Source of the DNA: Cyanobium sp. CH-040
GTDB lineage: Bacteria > Cyanobacteriota > Cyanobacteriia > PCC-6307 > Cyanobiaceae
DNA: 64,000 nucleotides
Direction of reading: 5' to 3'
Assembly: GCF_024346135.1 (NCBI RefSeq)
Contig: NZ_JAGQCJ010000005.1
Location: 124,001-188,000 of the forward strand
Shown here: positions 38,361-47,194 of the stretch, piece by piece
How positions within the stretch are numbered: position 1 is the first letter of the stretch
How the letters are laid out: every line of letters begins with the position of its first letter
The notes under the pieces: model-generated
What the model saw: the letters and a program-made list of their open reading frames with translations, nothing else
Told to the model about the DNA's origin: nothing
Database searches by the model: none
Made by a program: the position numbers and the translations under genes

Positions 38361-39617
38361 TCAGGGGTCCACCCAGCGGCCGTCCTCCTTGATCAGGGCG
38401 ATCAGGGCCTCCACCCCCTCGGCCTCCGGAACCCGCCGGATCTCCTCCCGGCCGCGGTAGAGGGAGATGGTGCCGGGGGTCTTGCCCACATAGCCGTAGT
38501 CGGCATCGGCCATCTCGCCGGGGCCATTGACGATGCAGCCCATCACGGCGATGTCGAGGCCGGTGAGGTGGGCGGTGGCGCTGCGCACCTGGTGCAGCAC
38601 CTCCTCGAGGTTGAACAGGGTGCGGCCGCAGCTGGGGCAGGCCACGTACTCCACCATCGTTTTCCTCAGGCCCAGGGCCTGCAGGATCGAGTAGCAGACG
38701 GGGATCTCCTTCTCGGGAGCCTCGGTGAGCGAGACGCGGATCGTGTCGCCGATGCCCTCGGCCAGCAGCGGTGCGATGCCGGCGGTGCTCTTCACCCGGC
38801 CGTAGTCGCCGTCGCCGGCCTCGGTCACGCCCAGATGCAGGGGGTAGTGGAACCCCTCCGCATCCATGCGGTCGGCCATCATCCGGTAGGCAGCCATCAT
38901 CACCGGCGCCCGTGAGGCCTTCATCGACACCACGATGTTGTGGAAGTCGAGGCGGTCGCAGATGTGGATGAACTCCATTGCGCTCTCCACCATCCCCAGG
39001 GGGGTGTCGCCGTAGCGGAACAGCATCCGCTCGGCCAGGGAGCCGTGGTTGACGCCGATGCGCAGGGCCTTGTCCTGCTCCTTGAGCACCTTCACCAGGG
39101 GCTCGAAGGTGGCGGTGATGCGCTCGCCGATGGCGGCGATCTCCGCATCCGTGAATTCGGTGCGGTTGGGGTCGGGCTTGTCGAACACGAACAGTCCCGG
39201 GTTGATGCGCACCTTGTCCACGTGCTGCACCACCTCCAGGGCGATCTTCATGCCGTTGTGGTGCACGTCGGCCACCAGCGGCACCGGCTGGTAGGTGCTC
39301 TCCAGCCGCTGTCGGATCTCGCCCATCGCCCTGGCGTGGGCCAGCGACGGCACCGTGACGCGCACGATCTCGCAGCCCGCCTCGTGCAGGCGGCGGATGC
39401 CGGCGGTGGCCCCCTCGATGTCGAGGGTGTCCTCGTTGATCATCGACTGCACCACCACCGGGTGGTCGCTGCCGATCCACACGTCACCCACGCGCACGCT
39501 GCGGGTCTTGCGGCGCCGGATCAGCGTGTCGTAACGGGGATTGCTGGCCCAGTCGGCCGCCGATCCCGCCGGAGCGGCGGACGGGGAACCGTCGGGGCGG
39601 GCCAGGGTGCCGGTCAT
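38361..39617 (-). CDS. ispG: 4-hydroxy-3-methylbut-2-en-1-yl diphosphate synthase (IspG/GcpE)
   Basis: Iron-sulfur enzyme converting MEcPP to HMBPP in the plastid-type isoprenoid pathway; in cyanobacteria ferredoxin is the electron donor. 418 residues. Typical blocks are [49 protein letters not shown]-like [10 protein letters not shown] and [10 protein letters not shown]. The cluster ligands lie in [11 protein letters not shown] and [10 protein letters not shown]. The first 25 residues are variable. ATG at 39617. Confidence 0.95.
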   Translation of the reverse strand: MTGTLARPDGSPSAAPAGSAADWASNPRYDTLIRRRKTRSVRVGDVWIGSDHPVVVQSMINEDTLDIEGATAGIRRLHEAGCEIVRVTVPSLAHARAMGEIRQRLESTYQPVPLVADVHHNGMKIALEVVQHVDKVRINPGLFVFDKPDPNRTEFTDAEIAAIGERITATFEPLVKVLKEQDKALRIGVNHGSLAERMLFRYGDTPLGMVESAMEFIHICDRLDFHNIVVSMKASRAPVMMAAYRMMADRMDAEGFHYPLHLGVTEAGDGDYGRVKSTAGIAPLLAEGIGDTIRVSLTEAPEKEIPVCYSILQALGLRKTMVEYVACPSCGRTLFNLEEVLHQVRSATAHLTGLDIAVMGCIVNGPGEMADADYGYVGKTPGTISLYRGREEIRRVPEAEGVEALIALIKEDGRWVDP

Positions 39618-39665
39618 GGCGGGGGCGGGGCCAGGGATGGGCCCAAGGCTGTCACAGGAGGGGGT

Positions 39666-40343
39666 TCAGCTGACGGGTTGCCGCGGCTCCTCCAGCTGGT
39701 CGAGGCGGCGGCGCACGTCCTGCAGGTCGTGCCAGGTCAGCCACTTGGGGCTGCCCTGCTGGCGCGACGGATTGCGCAGCAGATAGGAGGGATGCAGGAT
39801 CGGCATCAGCCAGCGGCCCGCCAGCGGCTCGCGCTCACCCCGGCGCCACTGGCCGCGCAGGCGGGTGATGCCCCCCTTGATGCCCAGCACCCCCTCCAGG
39901 GCGGAGGCGCCGGCGAGCAGGATCACGGCCGGATCCACCAGGCGGATCTGCTGCTCCAGCCAGGGCCTGCAGGCCTCGATCTCCAGCGCCGTGGGTTTGC
40001 GGTTGCCGGGGGGGCGGCACTTCACCACATTGCAGATGTAGGCGTCGCGGTTGGAGTCGATCGCCACGCTGGCCAGCATCTGGTCGAGCAGCTGGCCGGC
40101 CCGGCCCACGAAGGGCTGGCCGGTGGCGTCCTCCTGGGCACCGGGGCCCTCGCCGATCACCATCAGCCGGGCGGCGGGGTTGCCGCGGCTCACCACCACG
40201 TGCGTGCGGCCGTCGGCCAGGCCGCAGCGGCGGCAGCGGCGGCAGTCGTCCCCCAGCTGCCCGAGGTCGGCTGCGATCGGGCCGGGGCTGGCCTCGCCCA
40301 GCGGCAGCTGCAGCGGCAGGGATGGGGGGTCCATGGCGGTCAT
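39666..40343 (-). CDS. Uracil-DNA glycosylase, family 4 type
   Basis: Iron-sulfur DNA repair enzyme removing uracil. 225 residues from ATG 40343 (ATG 40334 also possible). Four cysteines for the cluster are visible: CRRCRRC near the N-terminus and CNVVKCRPPGNRKP in the middle. Motif A GEGPGAQEDATGQPFVGRAG (catalytic loop) and motif B HPSYLLRN are diagnostic of family 4. Divergent from the aminotransferase gene, sharing a 244-base upstream region. Confidence 0.9.
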   Translation of the reverse strand: MTAMDPPSLPLQLPLGEASPGPIAADLGQLGDDCRRCRRCGLADGRTHVVVSRGNPAARLMVIGEGPGAQEDATGQPFVGRAGQLLDQMLASVAIDSNRDAYICNVVKCRPPGNRKPTALEIEACRPWLEQQIRLVDPAVILLAGASALEGVLGIKGGITRLRGQWRRGEREPLAGRWLMPILHPSYLLRNPSRQQGSPKWLTWHDLQDVRRRLDQLEEPRQPVS

Positions 40344-40587
40344 CCTGCCGCGCGCGCCGGCCCCGCCCGCGGCGCGAAAGGAAGTGTGAGAAGTGTGAAT
40401 CGGAGCCGGAATCGCCCCCTGAACAGTGGCGATTGGTGCGGCAGGATACGCGGGTAGCCCATCACGCCGCGCCGATCCCAAGCCGGCACCGCCGCCGATG
40501 CCGACCTCCGGGATGCCGGTCAGCGTGACCCCTGTTGCCCAGGTGCCGGAGGTTCAGACCCCGGATCACCCCCTACCCGCCACCGCG

Positions 40588-41793
40588 ATGCCCGCACCCA
40601 GGCCGGCGCTCAGCCTCAGTCCGGCCGAGCGGCTGAGCACCCGGGCCCGGGCCCTGAAGCCCTCCCTCACCCTGGAGATCGCCGCCAAGGCCAAGCAGCT
40701 GCGGGCCGACGGCCGCGACATCTGCAGCCTCAGCGCCGGCGAACCGGACTTCGAGACGCCGGACTTCATCCGGAGGGCGGCGGCGGAGGCCCTCGAGGCC
40801 GGGCTGACCCGCTACGGGCCCGCCGCCGGCGAACCGGCGCTGCGGGAGGCGATCGCCGCCAAGACCGGCCGGGAGAACGGCCGCCCCACCAGCGCCGCCG
40901 AGGTGCTGGTGACCAACGGCGGCAAGCAGGCGCTCTACAACCTCTTCCAGGTGCTGCTGGAGCCCGGCGACGAGGTGCTGCTGCCCTCGCCCTACTGGCT
41001 GAGCTACCCGGAGATCGCCCGCATGGCCGGCGCCCGGGTGGTGGAGCTGCCCAGCGGCGCCGGCCAGGGCTTCCGTCTCACCGCCGCCCAGCTGGAGGCG
41101 GCGATCACCCCCGCCAGCCGGCTGCTGGTGCTGAACAGCCCCGGCAACCCCACCGGCACGGTGCTGCACCGCAGCGAGCTGGAGGCGATCGCGGCGGTGC
41201 TGCGCCGCCATCCCCATGTGGCGGTGGTGTGCGACGAGATCTACGAATTCCTGGTGGGTCCGGGGCAGGAGCACGTGAGCCTGGCCGGCCTGGCGCCCGA
41301 CCTGGCCGACCGGGTGTTCATCGTCAACGGCTGCGCCAAGGGCTGGGCGATGACCGGCTGGCGCATCGGCTGGCTGGTGGCCCCCCAGCCGGTGATCAGC
41401 GCCGCCGCCGCCCTGCAGAGCCAGACCACCAGCAACGTCTGCACCTTCGCCCAGTACGGCGCCCTGGCGGCGGTGAACGGCCCGCGCGACTGCGTGCAGG
41501 CCATGGCCGAGGCCTTCAGCCGCCGCCGGGCCCTGCTCAGCGACGGGCTGCGCGCCATCCCCGGGCTCACCCTGCAGCCGCCGGAGGGGGCCTTCTACGC
41601 CTTTCCCGACCTCAGCCACTACGGCCTCGATTCGATGCAGCTGTGCAACCGGCTGCTGGATGAGGTGGGGCTGGCGGTGGTGCCGGGAGTGGCCTTCGGC
41701 GACGACCGCTGCATCCGCCTCTCCTGCGCGGCCTCCGCCGCCACCATCGAGGACGGCCTGGCCCGGCTGGGACGCTTCCTGGCCAGCCTCTGA
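40588..41793 (+). CDS. Class I aspartate-type aminotransferase
   Basis: PLP-dependent transaminase, 401 residues from ATG 40588; in-frame ATGs at 40498 and 40513 would add a low-complexity leader. Blocks: LSAGEPDFETP, TNGGKQALYNLFQ, SPYWLSYPE, NSPGNPTGTV, VVCDEIYE, and the Schiff-base lysine in GCAKGWAMTGWRIGW; RLSCAAS near the end carries the carboxylate-binding Arg. This is the I-gamma aspartate/prephenate aminotransferase type. Exact substrate (aspartate or prephenate) not determined. Confidence 0.92.
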   Translation: MPAPRPALSLSPAERLSTRARALKPSLTLEIAAKAKQLRADGRDICSLSAGEPDFETPDFIRRAAAEALEAGLTRYGPAAGEPALREAIAAKTGRENGRPTSAAEVLVTNGGKQALYNLFQVLLEPGDEVLLPSPYWLSYPEIARMAGARVVELPSGAGQGFRLTAAQLEAAITPASRLLVLNSPGNPTGTVLHRSELEAIAAVLRRHPHVAVVCDEIYEFLVGPGQEHVSLAGLAPDLADRVFIVNGCAKGWAMTGWRIGWLVAPQPVISAAAALQSQTTSNVCTFAQYGALAAVNGPRDCVQAMAEAFSRRRALLSDGLRAIPGLTLQPPEGAFYAFPDLSHYGLDSMQLCNRLLDEVGLAVVPGVAFGDDRCIRLSCAASAATIEDGLARLGRFLASL

Positions 41794-41870
41794 GGCTGGG
41801 GCAACAGACGCTGCCGGGGGCAGTCACTCCGGCGGGCAGGATCGGGGGGTCGTCATTTCCCCTTCATCCG

Positions 41871-42833
41871 ATGACTGCCCGAGAACGCTGGGCCGTTGCG
41901 CTCGCCGGCCTGCTGCTGATCGGCCTGCTGCCAACGGCCTGTTCCCCCCGACCCGACTCCGGCGGCGACCCCGCTGCCGATGGCGCCAGCAGCGAAGCCG
42001 CCCGTCCGCAGGAGAAGCGGGTGCTGCGCATCGGCGCCATTCCCGACCAGAACCCCGAAAAACTCAACCGCCTCTACGGCCTGGTGGCCGATGAGCTGAG
42101 CGAGCAGCTCAAGGTGCCGGTGCGCTTCGTGCCGGTGACGGACTACACCGCAGCCGTGAGCGCCTTCCGCACCGGCGATCTCGACCTGGTGTGGTTCGGC
42201 GGCCTCACCGGCGTGCAGGCCTGGCTGCAGAAGCCCGGCGCCCGCGCCCTGGCCCAGCGCGACATCGACCGCTCCTTCCGCAGCGTGTTCATCGCCAGCG
42301 CCGGCAGCGGCCTCAAACCCTTCACGGAGCAGAGCGGCCTGCAGCAGCTCAGGGGCAAGCGCTTCACCTTCGGCTCGGAGAGCTCCACCTCCGGCCGTCT
42401 GATGCCCCAGCACTTCCTCAACCAGGCCGGCGTGCAGCTGAGCGACTTCGCCGGCGGCAACCCGGGCTTCAGCGGCAGCCACGACGCTCTGATCGCCCTG
42501 GTGCAGAGCGGCACCTACGACGCTGGCGTGGTGAACGAGGAGGTGTGGGAAAGCCGCCTGGCGGAGGGCAAGGTGGACACCAGCAAGGTGGTGGAGCTCT
42601 GGCGCACGCCGGGCTATGCCAACTACACCTGGGTGGTGCAGCCGAACCTGGACACGGACTACGGCCAGGGCTTCACCGAGCGGCTGGAGCAGGCCTTCAC
42701 CGGCCTCAGCGCCAAGGATCCGCGCCAGGCCCAGATCCTGGAGCTGTTCGGCGCCGAGCGCTTCGTGCCGGCCAGCAACGACCAGTACGCGGCCATCGAG
42801 GCGGTGGGGCGCCAGATCGGCAAGATCCGCTGA
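41871..42833 (+). CDS. phnD: Phosphate/phosphite/phosphonate ABC transporter substrate-binding lipoprotein (PhnD family)
   Basis: Periplasmic binding protein, 320 residues. Lipoprotein signal LLIGLLPTACS (lipidated Cys about 24), then IGAIPDQNPEKLNRLYG, typical of PhnD/PtxB proteins, VRFVPVTDYTAAVSAFRTGD with LDLVWFGG, and FGSESSTSGRLMPQHFL. The stop overlaps the start of the ATPase gene (TGATG). Ligand could be phosphonate, phosphite or phosphate. Confidence 0.9.
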   Translation: MTARERWAVALAGLLLIGLLPTACSPRPDSGGDPAADGASSEAARPQEKRVLRIGAIPDQNPEKLNRLYGLVADELSEQLKVPVRFVPVTDYTAAVSAFRTGDLDLVWFGGLTGVQAWLQKPGARALAQRDIDRSFRSVFIASAGSGLKPFTEQSGLQQLRGKRFTFGSESSTSGRLMPQHFLNQAGVQLSDFAGGNPGFSGSHDALIALVQSGTYDAGVVNEEVWESRLAEGKVDTSKVVELWRTPGYANYTWVVQPNLDTDYGQGFTERLEQAFTGLSAKDPRQAQILELFGAERFVPASNDQYAAIEAVGRQIGKIR

Positions 42834-43582
42834 TGCCCGCGCCCTGCCTGCTGGAGCTGGAGGACATCCACGTGCGCGGCCGGGGCACGCCCCGGCTGCA
42901 GGCGGTGTCGCTGCGGCTGCGGGCGGGGGAGCGGGTGGCGCTGCTGGGGCCCAGCGGCGCCGGCAAGAGCACCCTGCTGGCGGTGGCCAACGGCCTGCTG
43001 GTGCCCGATCGGGGCCGGGTGCTGTGGCAGGGGGAGCCCCGGGCCCGCTCCGCGCGCGCCCGGCGCCGCCAGCAGGCGCGCATCGGCACCCTCTGGCAGG
43101 ACCTGCGTCTGATCGAGGAGCTGAGCGTGCAGCAGAACCTCAACGCCGGCCGCCTGGGGCAGTGGGGCTGGCCGCGGGCAGTGCTCAACCTGCTGCTGCC
43201 GCTGGAGAGCGAGGCCTGCGCCCGGGTGCTGCGCCGGCTCGATCTGGATCCGGCCCTGCTGGATCAGCCCGTGGCGGCCCTGTCGGGAGGCCAGCGGCAG
43301 CGGGTGGCCCTGGGGCGGCTGCTGCGCCAGGAGCCGGCGCTGCTGCTGGCCGATGAGCCCCTGGCCAGCCTCGATCCCCGCCTGGCCGGCGAGCTGCTGG
43401 CGCTGCTGCTGGAGGAGGGCGACAGCCCGCGCGCCCTGCTGCTCAGCCTGCACCGGCCCGACCTGCTGGGCGGCTTCGACCGGGTGGTGGGGCTGCGGGC
43501 GGGGCGGGTGCAGTTCGACCGGCCGCTGGCGGCGCTGGACCCCGGCCTGCTGGCGGAGCTGTACGCCGGAGCGGCGGCATGA
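42833..43582 (+). CDS. phnC: Phosphonate-type ABC transporter ATP-binding protein
   Basis: 249 residues. Walker A GPSGAGKSTL (about 40-49), Q loop in TLWQDLRLIEELSV, signature LSGGQRQRVALGRLL, Walker B LLLADEPLASLDP, switch His in SLHRPDL. It overlaps phnD by one base at its start and the permease by four bases at its end (ATGA), a tightly coupled three-gene importer. Confidence 0.92.
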   Translation: MPAPCLLELEDIHVRGRGTPRLQAVSLRLRAGERVALLGPSGAGKSTLLAVANGLLVPDRGRVLWQGEPRARSARARRRQQARIGTLWQDLRLIEELSVQQNLNAGRLGQWGWPRAVLNLLLPLESEACARVLRRLDLDPALLDQPVAALSGGQRQRVALGRLLRQEPALLLADEPLASLDPRLAGELLALLLEEGDSPRALLLSLHRPDLLGGFDRVVGLRAGRVQFDRPLAALDPGLLAELYAGAAA

Positions 43583-45186
43583 GCACGGGGACGGCGCTGG
43601 CGGAACCCGGCTGGGCCGCACCGGACCGCTGGCGGCCGGCGGCGCCGCTGTGGCCGCTGCTGCCGGCGCTGGTGCTGCTGCCGCTGCTGGCGCTGCTGCC
43701 GGGCCTGAGCCATGGCGGCGGCTGGAACCTGGTGGGCCGCTTCGCCCTGGCGGCGCTGCGGCCGTCGCTGGATCCGCTGGTGCTGGCCTCGGTGCTGCGC
43801 GGCCTGGCCGTGACCGTCGGACTTGCGCTGCTGGGCTGGGCCCTGAGCCTGGCCCTGGGAGTGGTACTGGGGGTGCTGAGCGCCCGCGTGGTGTGGGGCC
43901 ACCGGGCGGAGCTGATCCGCAGGCTGCTGGCACTGCCGCGCTCGATCCATGAACTGCTCTGGGGCCTGCTGCTGCTGCAGCTGGTGGGCCTGCAGCCGGC
44001 GGTGGCGGTGCTGGCGATCACGATCCCCTTCGCCGCCCTGGTGGCGCGGGTGGTGAGCGACCAGCTCGACGCCCTGCCCACCGGCCGGCTGGAGGCCCTG
44101 CGCGCCGCCGGGGTGGCGGAGCCGGCGGCCCTGCTCACCGCCCTGGGGCCGCCGCTGCTGCCCCAGGTGCTGAGCTACGGCGGCTACCGGCTGGAGTGCG
44201 CCCTGCGCAGCGCCACCCTGCTGGGGGTGTTCGGCCTGGGGGGCCTGGGCACGGAGCTGCGGCTGACGCTGCAGTCGCTGGCCTTCGAGGAGCTGTGGAC
44301 CGGCCTGTGGGCGCTGCTGGCGGCGATGCTGCTGCTGGAGCGGCTGGTGGGCTGGCTGCGGCGGCGCTGGACGATGCCGGCCCGCTTCGGCCTCGGCTCC
44401 GACACCGGCAGCACCGGCAGCGGCACCCCCGGCCGTGAGGTGGGCCGGCGGGGGCGGGAGCTGCTGCTGGCGGCGGTTCTGCTGCTGCCGCTGCTGGTGG
44501 CGGTGGCCTGGGGCCTGCAGGTGGATCCGGCCAGCCTGCTGCGCTGGCAGCCGCTGCCGCCGCTGCCGCCGGCGGACTGGGCGGCGGTGGCGGCCCTGCC
44601 CTGGCCCAGGCTGGTGGCCAACACCCTGGTGCTCACCCTGCTGGCCGCCGCCCTGGCGGTGGGAACGGCGCCGCTGCTGCTGCTGCTGGTGAGCCCCTGG
44701 CCCTGGGGCCAGGGGCTGGTGCAGGTGCTCTGGGCCCTGGGACGGCTGTGGCCGCCGCCGCTGATCGCCCTGCTGCTGCTGCTGGTGCTCAAACCGGGGG
44801 TGATCACGGGTGCCCTGGCCCTGGGCCTGCACAACCTGGGCGTGCTGGGCCGGCTGCTGATGGAGAGCGCCGAGCACAGCGGCGAGAGCCGCGAGCAGGC
44901 CCTGCTGGGGGCCGGCTGCGGCCCGCGGCTGGCCCTGCTCTACGGGCGCTTCAGCGGCCTGGCCCGCCCCTACCTGGCCTACGGCGCCTACCGGGCCGAC
45001 GTGATCCTGCGCGAGTCGGTGGTGGTGGGACTGGTGGGGGCCACGGGGCTGGGCAGCCAGCTGCTGGAGGCCCTGAGCGGCTTCGCCTATGACCAGCTGG
45101 CGGCGCTGATGCTGGTGTATGCGGCACTGACGCTGCTGGGGGAAGAGCTCAGCGACCGCCTGCGCCGACGCCTGCTGAGCGGCTGA
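43579..45186 (+). CDS. phnE: Phosphonate-type ABC permease, fused double-domain PhnE
   Basis: 535 residues with about twelve hydrophobic spans arranged as two homologous permease halves. The EAA-type loops are visible twice: EALRAAGVAEPAALLTALGP in half one and EQALLGAGCGPRLALLYGRF in half two. The linker near 265-290 is Gly/Ser-rich (GSDTGSTGSGTPG). Ordinary PhnE proteins have one half and dimerise; here the two are fused, so one chain may complete the pore. Third gene of the importer operon. Confidence 0.88.
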   Translation: MSTGTALAEPGWAAPDRWRPAAPLWPLLPALVLLPLLALLPGLSHGGGWNLVGRFALAALRPSLDPLVLASVLRGLAVTVGLALLGWALSLALGVVLGVLSARVVWGHRAELIRRLLALPRSIHELLWGLLLLQLVGLQPAVAVLAITIPFAALVARVVSDQLDALPTGRLEALRAAGVAEPAALLTALGPPLLPQVLSYGGYRLECALRSATLLGVFGLGGLGTELRLTLQSLAFEELWTGLWALLAAMLLLERLVGWLRRRWTMPARFGLGSDTGSTGSGTPGREVGRRGRELLLAAVLLLPLLVAVAWGLQVDPASLLRWQPLPPLPPADWAAVAALPWPRLVANTLVLTLLAAALAVGTAPLLLLLVSPWPWGQGLVQVLWALGRLWPPPLIALLLLLVLKPGVITGALALGLHNLGVLGRLLMESAEHSGESREQALLGAGCGPRLALLYGRFSGLARPYLAYGAYRADVILRESVVVGLVGATGLGSQLLEALSGFAYDQLAALMLVYAALTLLGEELSDRLRRRLLSG

Positions 45187-45201
45187 GCGGCGCCCGCGCC
45201 C

Positions 45202-46248
45202 TCAGCGGCTACCCGCCACCAGGCCACGCTGCAGCAGCAGCTGGGCGGCAGCCTCGGCGCTGAGCTCCCCCAGCTCCACCGGCTGGCTGGTGTGGGCGCT
45301 GAGGTCGTGGTCGTAGCAGCGGTCGTAGTAGTCGAGCATCTGGCGGCAGGCGGCGGTCCAGTCGCGCGCGGCGATCGCCTCCAGGGCGGCGGCGGTGCGC
45401 TGGGGCCCGAGGCGACGGGCGATGCGCCGGGTGGCCTCGGCCAGCTCCTGCGGGTCCTGCACGCCGTAGATGCGCACCAGCTGGGCGAGGCGGTGCTCCA
45501 GGGGTCGCTGCACCGCCAGCGCCGGCGCCGCCTTCATCTGCCGCCAGAGGCCGGCGGGGATGCGGCAGCGGCCCACCTGCACGCTCTCGGCCTCCAGCCA
45601 GATCTCGGGCGCTCCCTCCAGGCCGCGCAGGGCCAGGGCCAGGCGGTTCTCGTAGTGCTCGCTGCTGGGCTGGGGCGGCAGGCCCAGGGCCCCGAAGCTG
45701 CTGCCGCGGTGGTGGGCCAGGCCCTCCAGGTCCACCACGGCCACGCCGCACTCCGCCAGGGCGAGCAGCAGGTCGGTCTTGCCGGTGCCGGTGCGGCCCC
45801 CCAGCAGGCGCAGCGGCCAGGGCCGCTCGAACTGGGCCAGCACCCAGCGGCGGTAGGCCTTGTAGCCGCCCTCCATCAGCACCGCCGGCAGGTCGAGCTG
45901 GGCCGCCAGCCAGGCGACGCTGGCGCTGCGCATGCCGCCGCGCCAGCAGAGCAGCCGCAGGGGCGCGCCGGGGCTGGCGGCGGCCCGCCTTGTCAGTTCG
46001 GCGCCCATCGCCTCCAGGCGCGGGCCCACCAGGGCGAGACCGCGCAGCACCGCCGCCTGGCGGCCCTGGCCCTTGTAGAGGGTGCCCACCTCGGCCCGGC
46101 CCGCGTCGTCGAACAGGGGCAGGTTGAGGGCGCCGGGAATGTGGCCCTGGGCGAACTCGGCGGGGGTGCGCACGTCCAGCAGCGGCCCCGGCGCCGCCAG
46201 GAACGCCTCCACCGCCAGCCGATCAGGGGCGGTTCCGCTCACCGGCAC
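45202..46248 (-). CDS. mnmH: tRNA 2-selenouridine synthase (MnmH/SelU)
   Basis: Replaces sulfur by selenium (via a geranylated intermediate) at the wobble 2-thiouridine of some tRNAs. 348 residues from GTG 46248. Rhodanese domain with LLDVRTPAEFAQGHIPGALN and the catalytic Cys in LLCWRGGMRSASVAWL (about residue 96), then a P-loop domain (LLGGRTGTGKTDLLLAL). The frame continues upstream into an 18-bp tandem repeat; GTG 46242 is also possible, so the start is uncertain. Convergent with phnE. Confidence 0.9.
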   Translation of the reverse strand: MPVSGTAPDRLAVEAFLAAPGPLLDVRTPAEFAQGHIPGALNLPLFDDAGRAEVGTLYKGQGRQAAVLRGLALVGPRLEAMGAELTRRAAASPGAPLRLLCWRGGMRSASVAWLAAQLDLPAVLMEGGYKAYRRWVLAQFERPWPLRLLGGRTGTGKTDLLLALAECGVAVVDLEGLAHHRGSSFGALGLPPQPSSEHYENRLALALRGLEGAPEIWLEAESVQVGRCRIPAGLWRQMKAAPALAVQRPLEHRLAQLVRIYGVQDPQELAEATRRIARRLGPQRTAAALEAIAARDWTAACRQMLDYYDRCYDHDLSAHTSQPVELGELSAEAAAQLLLQRGLVAGSR

Positions 46249-46278
46249 GCGCGAGGTTCCACTCGCCGCCCCGCCCGG

Positions 46279-46330
46279 GGTTCCGCCCACGCTTGAGGTT
46301 CCGCCCACGCCCGAGGTGCCGCCACGCCTG
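46279..46330. repeat. 18-bp tandem repeat upstream of mnmH
   Basis: GGTTCCGCCCACGCYYGA at 46279-46296 and 46297-46314, with a decayed third copy to 46330. It lies between the divergent mnmH and hydrolase starts. If translated in the mnmH frame it would give Val-Gly-Gly-Thr-Ser repeats. Confidence 0.7.
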
Positions 46331-46395
46331 GGGCAATGCTGCCTGGCCGGGGGCTGGTGCAGGATCGGGCCGTGTCCGCGCCCGCCCCGCTGCCG

Positions 46396-47073
46396 ATGCC
46401 CGTCGCCGTGCCCCGCAAGCTGATCGTGCTGGGCGACAGCGGTGTGTACGGCTGGGGCGATCCGGAGGAGGGGGGCTGGTGCGAGCGGCTGCGGCGCCAC
46501 TGGATGGGGCTGCCGGCGGCGCCGGTGCTCTACCCGCTGGGGGTGCGCGGCGACGGGCTGGAGCGGGTGGCGGCCCGGCTGCAGAGCGAGGTGGGCTGCC
46601 GCGGCGAGCTGCGCCGCCAGCGTCCCCACGGCGTGCTGCTGGCGGTGGGCCTCAACGACACGGCCCGGGTGGGCCGCCCCGACGGCCGGCCCCAGCTGGA
46701 GCCGGAGGGCTTCCTGTTCGGCCTGGAGCAGCTGCTGCAGCGGGCCCGCGCCAGCGCACCGGTGCTGGTGCTGGGGCTGACGCCGGTGCTGGAGGAGGCG
46801 ATGCCCTACGCCGAGGTGCTCTGGTATGGGCTGGAACAGGTGCGGCGCTACGAGGCCCTGCTGGAGGAAGCCTGCCTGGAGGCGGATGTGCCCTTCCTGC
46901 CGCTGCTCGACCATCTGCTGGCCGATCCCCGCTGGCCGCAGTGGCTGTGCGACGACGGCCTGCACCTCAACAGCGACGGACACCGGCAGGTGTACGAACG
47001 GGTGCGGCAGTGGCCGGCACTGCTGGCGTGGGCGGGGCTGGAGCCGCTCCAGCTCACCACCGCGCTGCGCTGA
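46396..47073 (+). CDS. SGNH/GDSL-family hydrolase
   Basis: 225 residues from ATG 46396 (46336 and GTG 46372 are in frame). Block I is LIVLGDSGVYGWGDPEEGGW with the catalytic Ser in GDS; block III GLNDTAR supplies Asn; block V is DDGLHLNSDGHR with Asp and His. The order fits esterase or lipase-type SGNH enzymes. No signal peptide. Substrate unknown. Followed by a small GC hairpin (47085-47100). Confidence 0.85.
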   Translation: MPVAVPRKLIVLGDSGVYGWGDPEEGGWCERLRRHWMGLPAAPVLYPLGVRGDGLERVAARLQSEVGCRGELRRQRPHGVLLAVGLNDTARVGRPDGRPQLEPEGFLFGLEQLLQRARASAPVLVLGLTPVLEEAMPYAEVLWYGLEQVRRYEALLEEACLEADVPFLPLLDHLLADPRWPQWLCDDGLHLNSDGHRQVYERVRQWPALLAWAGLEPLQLTTALR

Positions 47074-47084
47074 GCGCGCCGTCA

Positions 47085-47100
47085 TCCCCCGTTCGGGGGA
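47085..47100 (+). terminator. Short GC hairpin after the SGNH hydrolase gene
   Basis: TCCCCC and GGGGGA close a GTTC loop, 12 bases after the stop. No T run follows, so it is at best a weak or rho-assisted terminator. Confidence 0.4.
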
Positions 47101-47145
47101 GCACCGAGGCCGGTGCTGGTGAAGGGATGCGCCCGGGGCGGAACG

Positions 47146-47161
47146 ACCGTGAAACCACGGT
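47146..47161. promoter_or_regulatory. Inverted repeat upstream of the sigma factor gene
   Basis: ACCGTG-AAAC-CACGGT, a perfect 6-bp palindrome with a 4-base spacer, 33 bases before the sigma factor ATG. Position fits an operator or a leader hairpin; no binding protein can be named. Confidence 0.35.
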
Positions 47162-47194
47162 TCTCACGCCGGTTCCGTCCAGTCCCGTTCCGCC

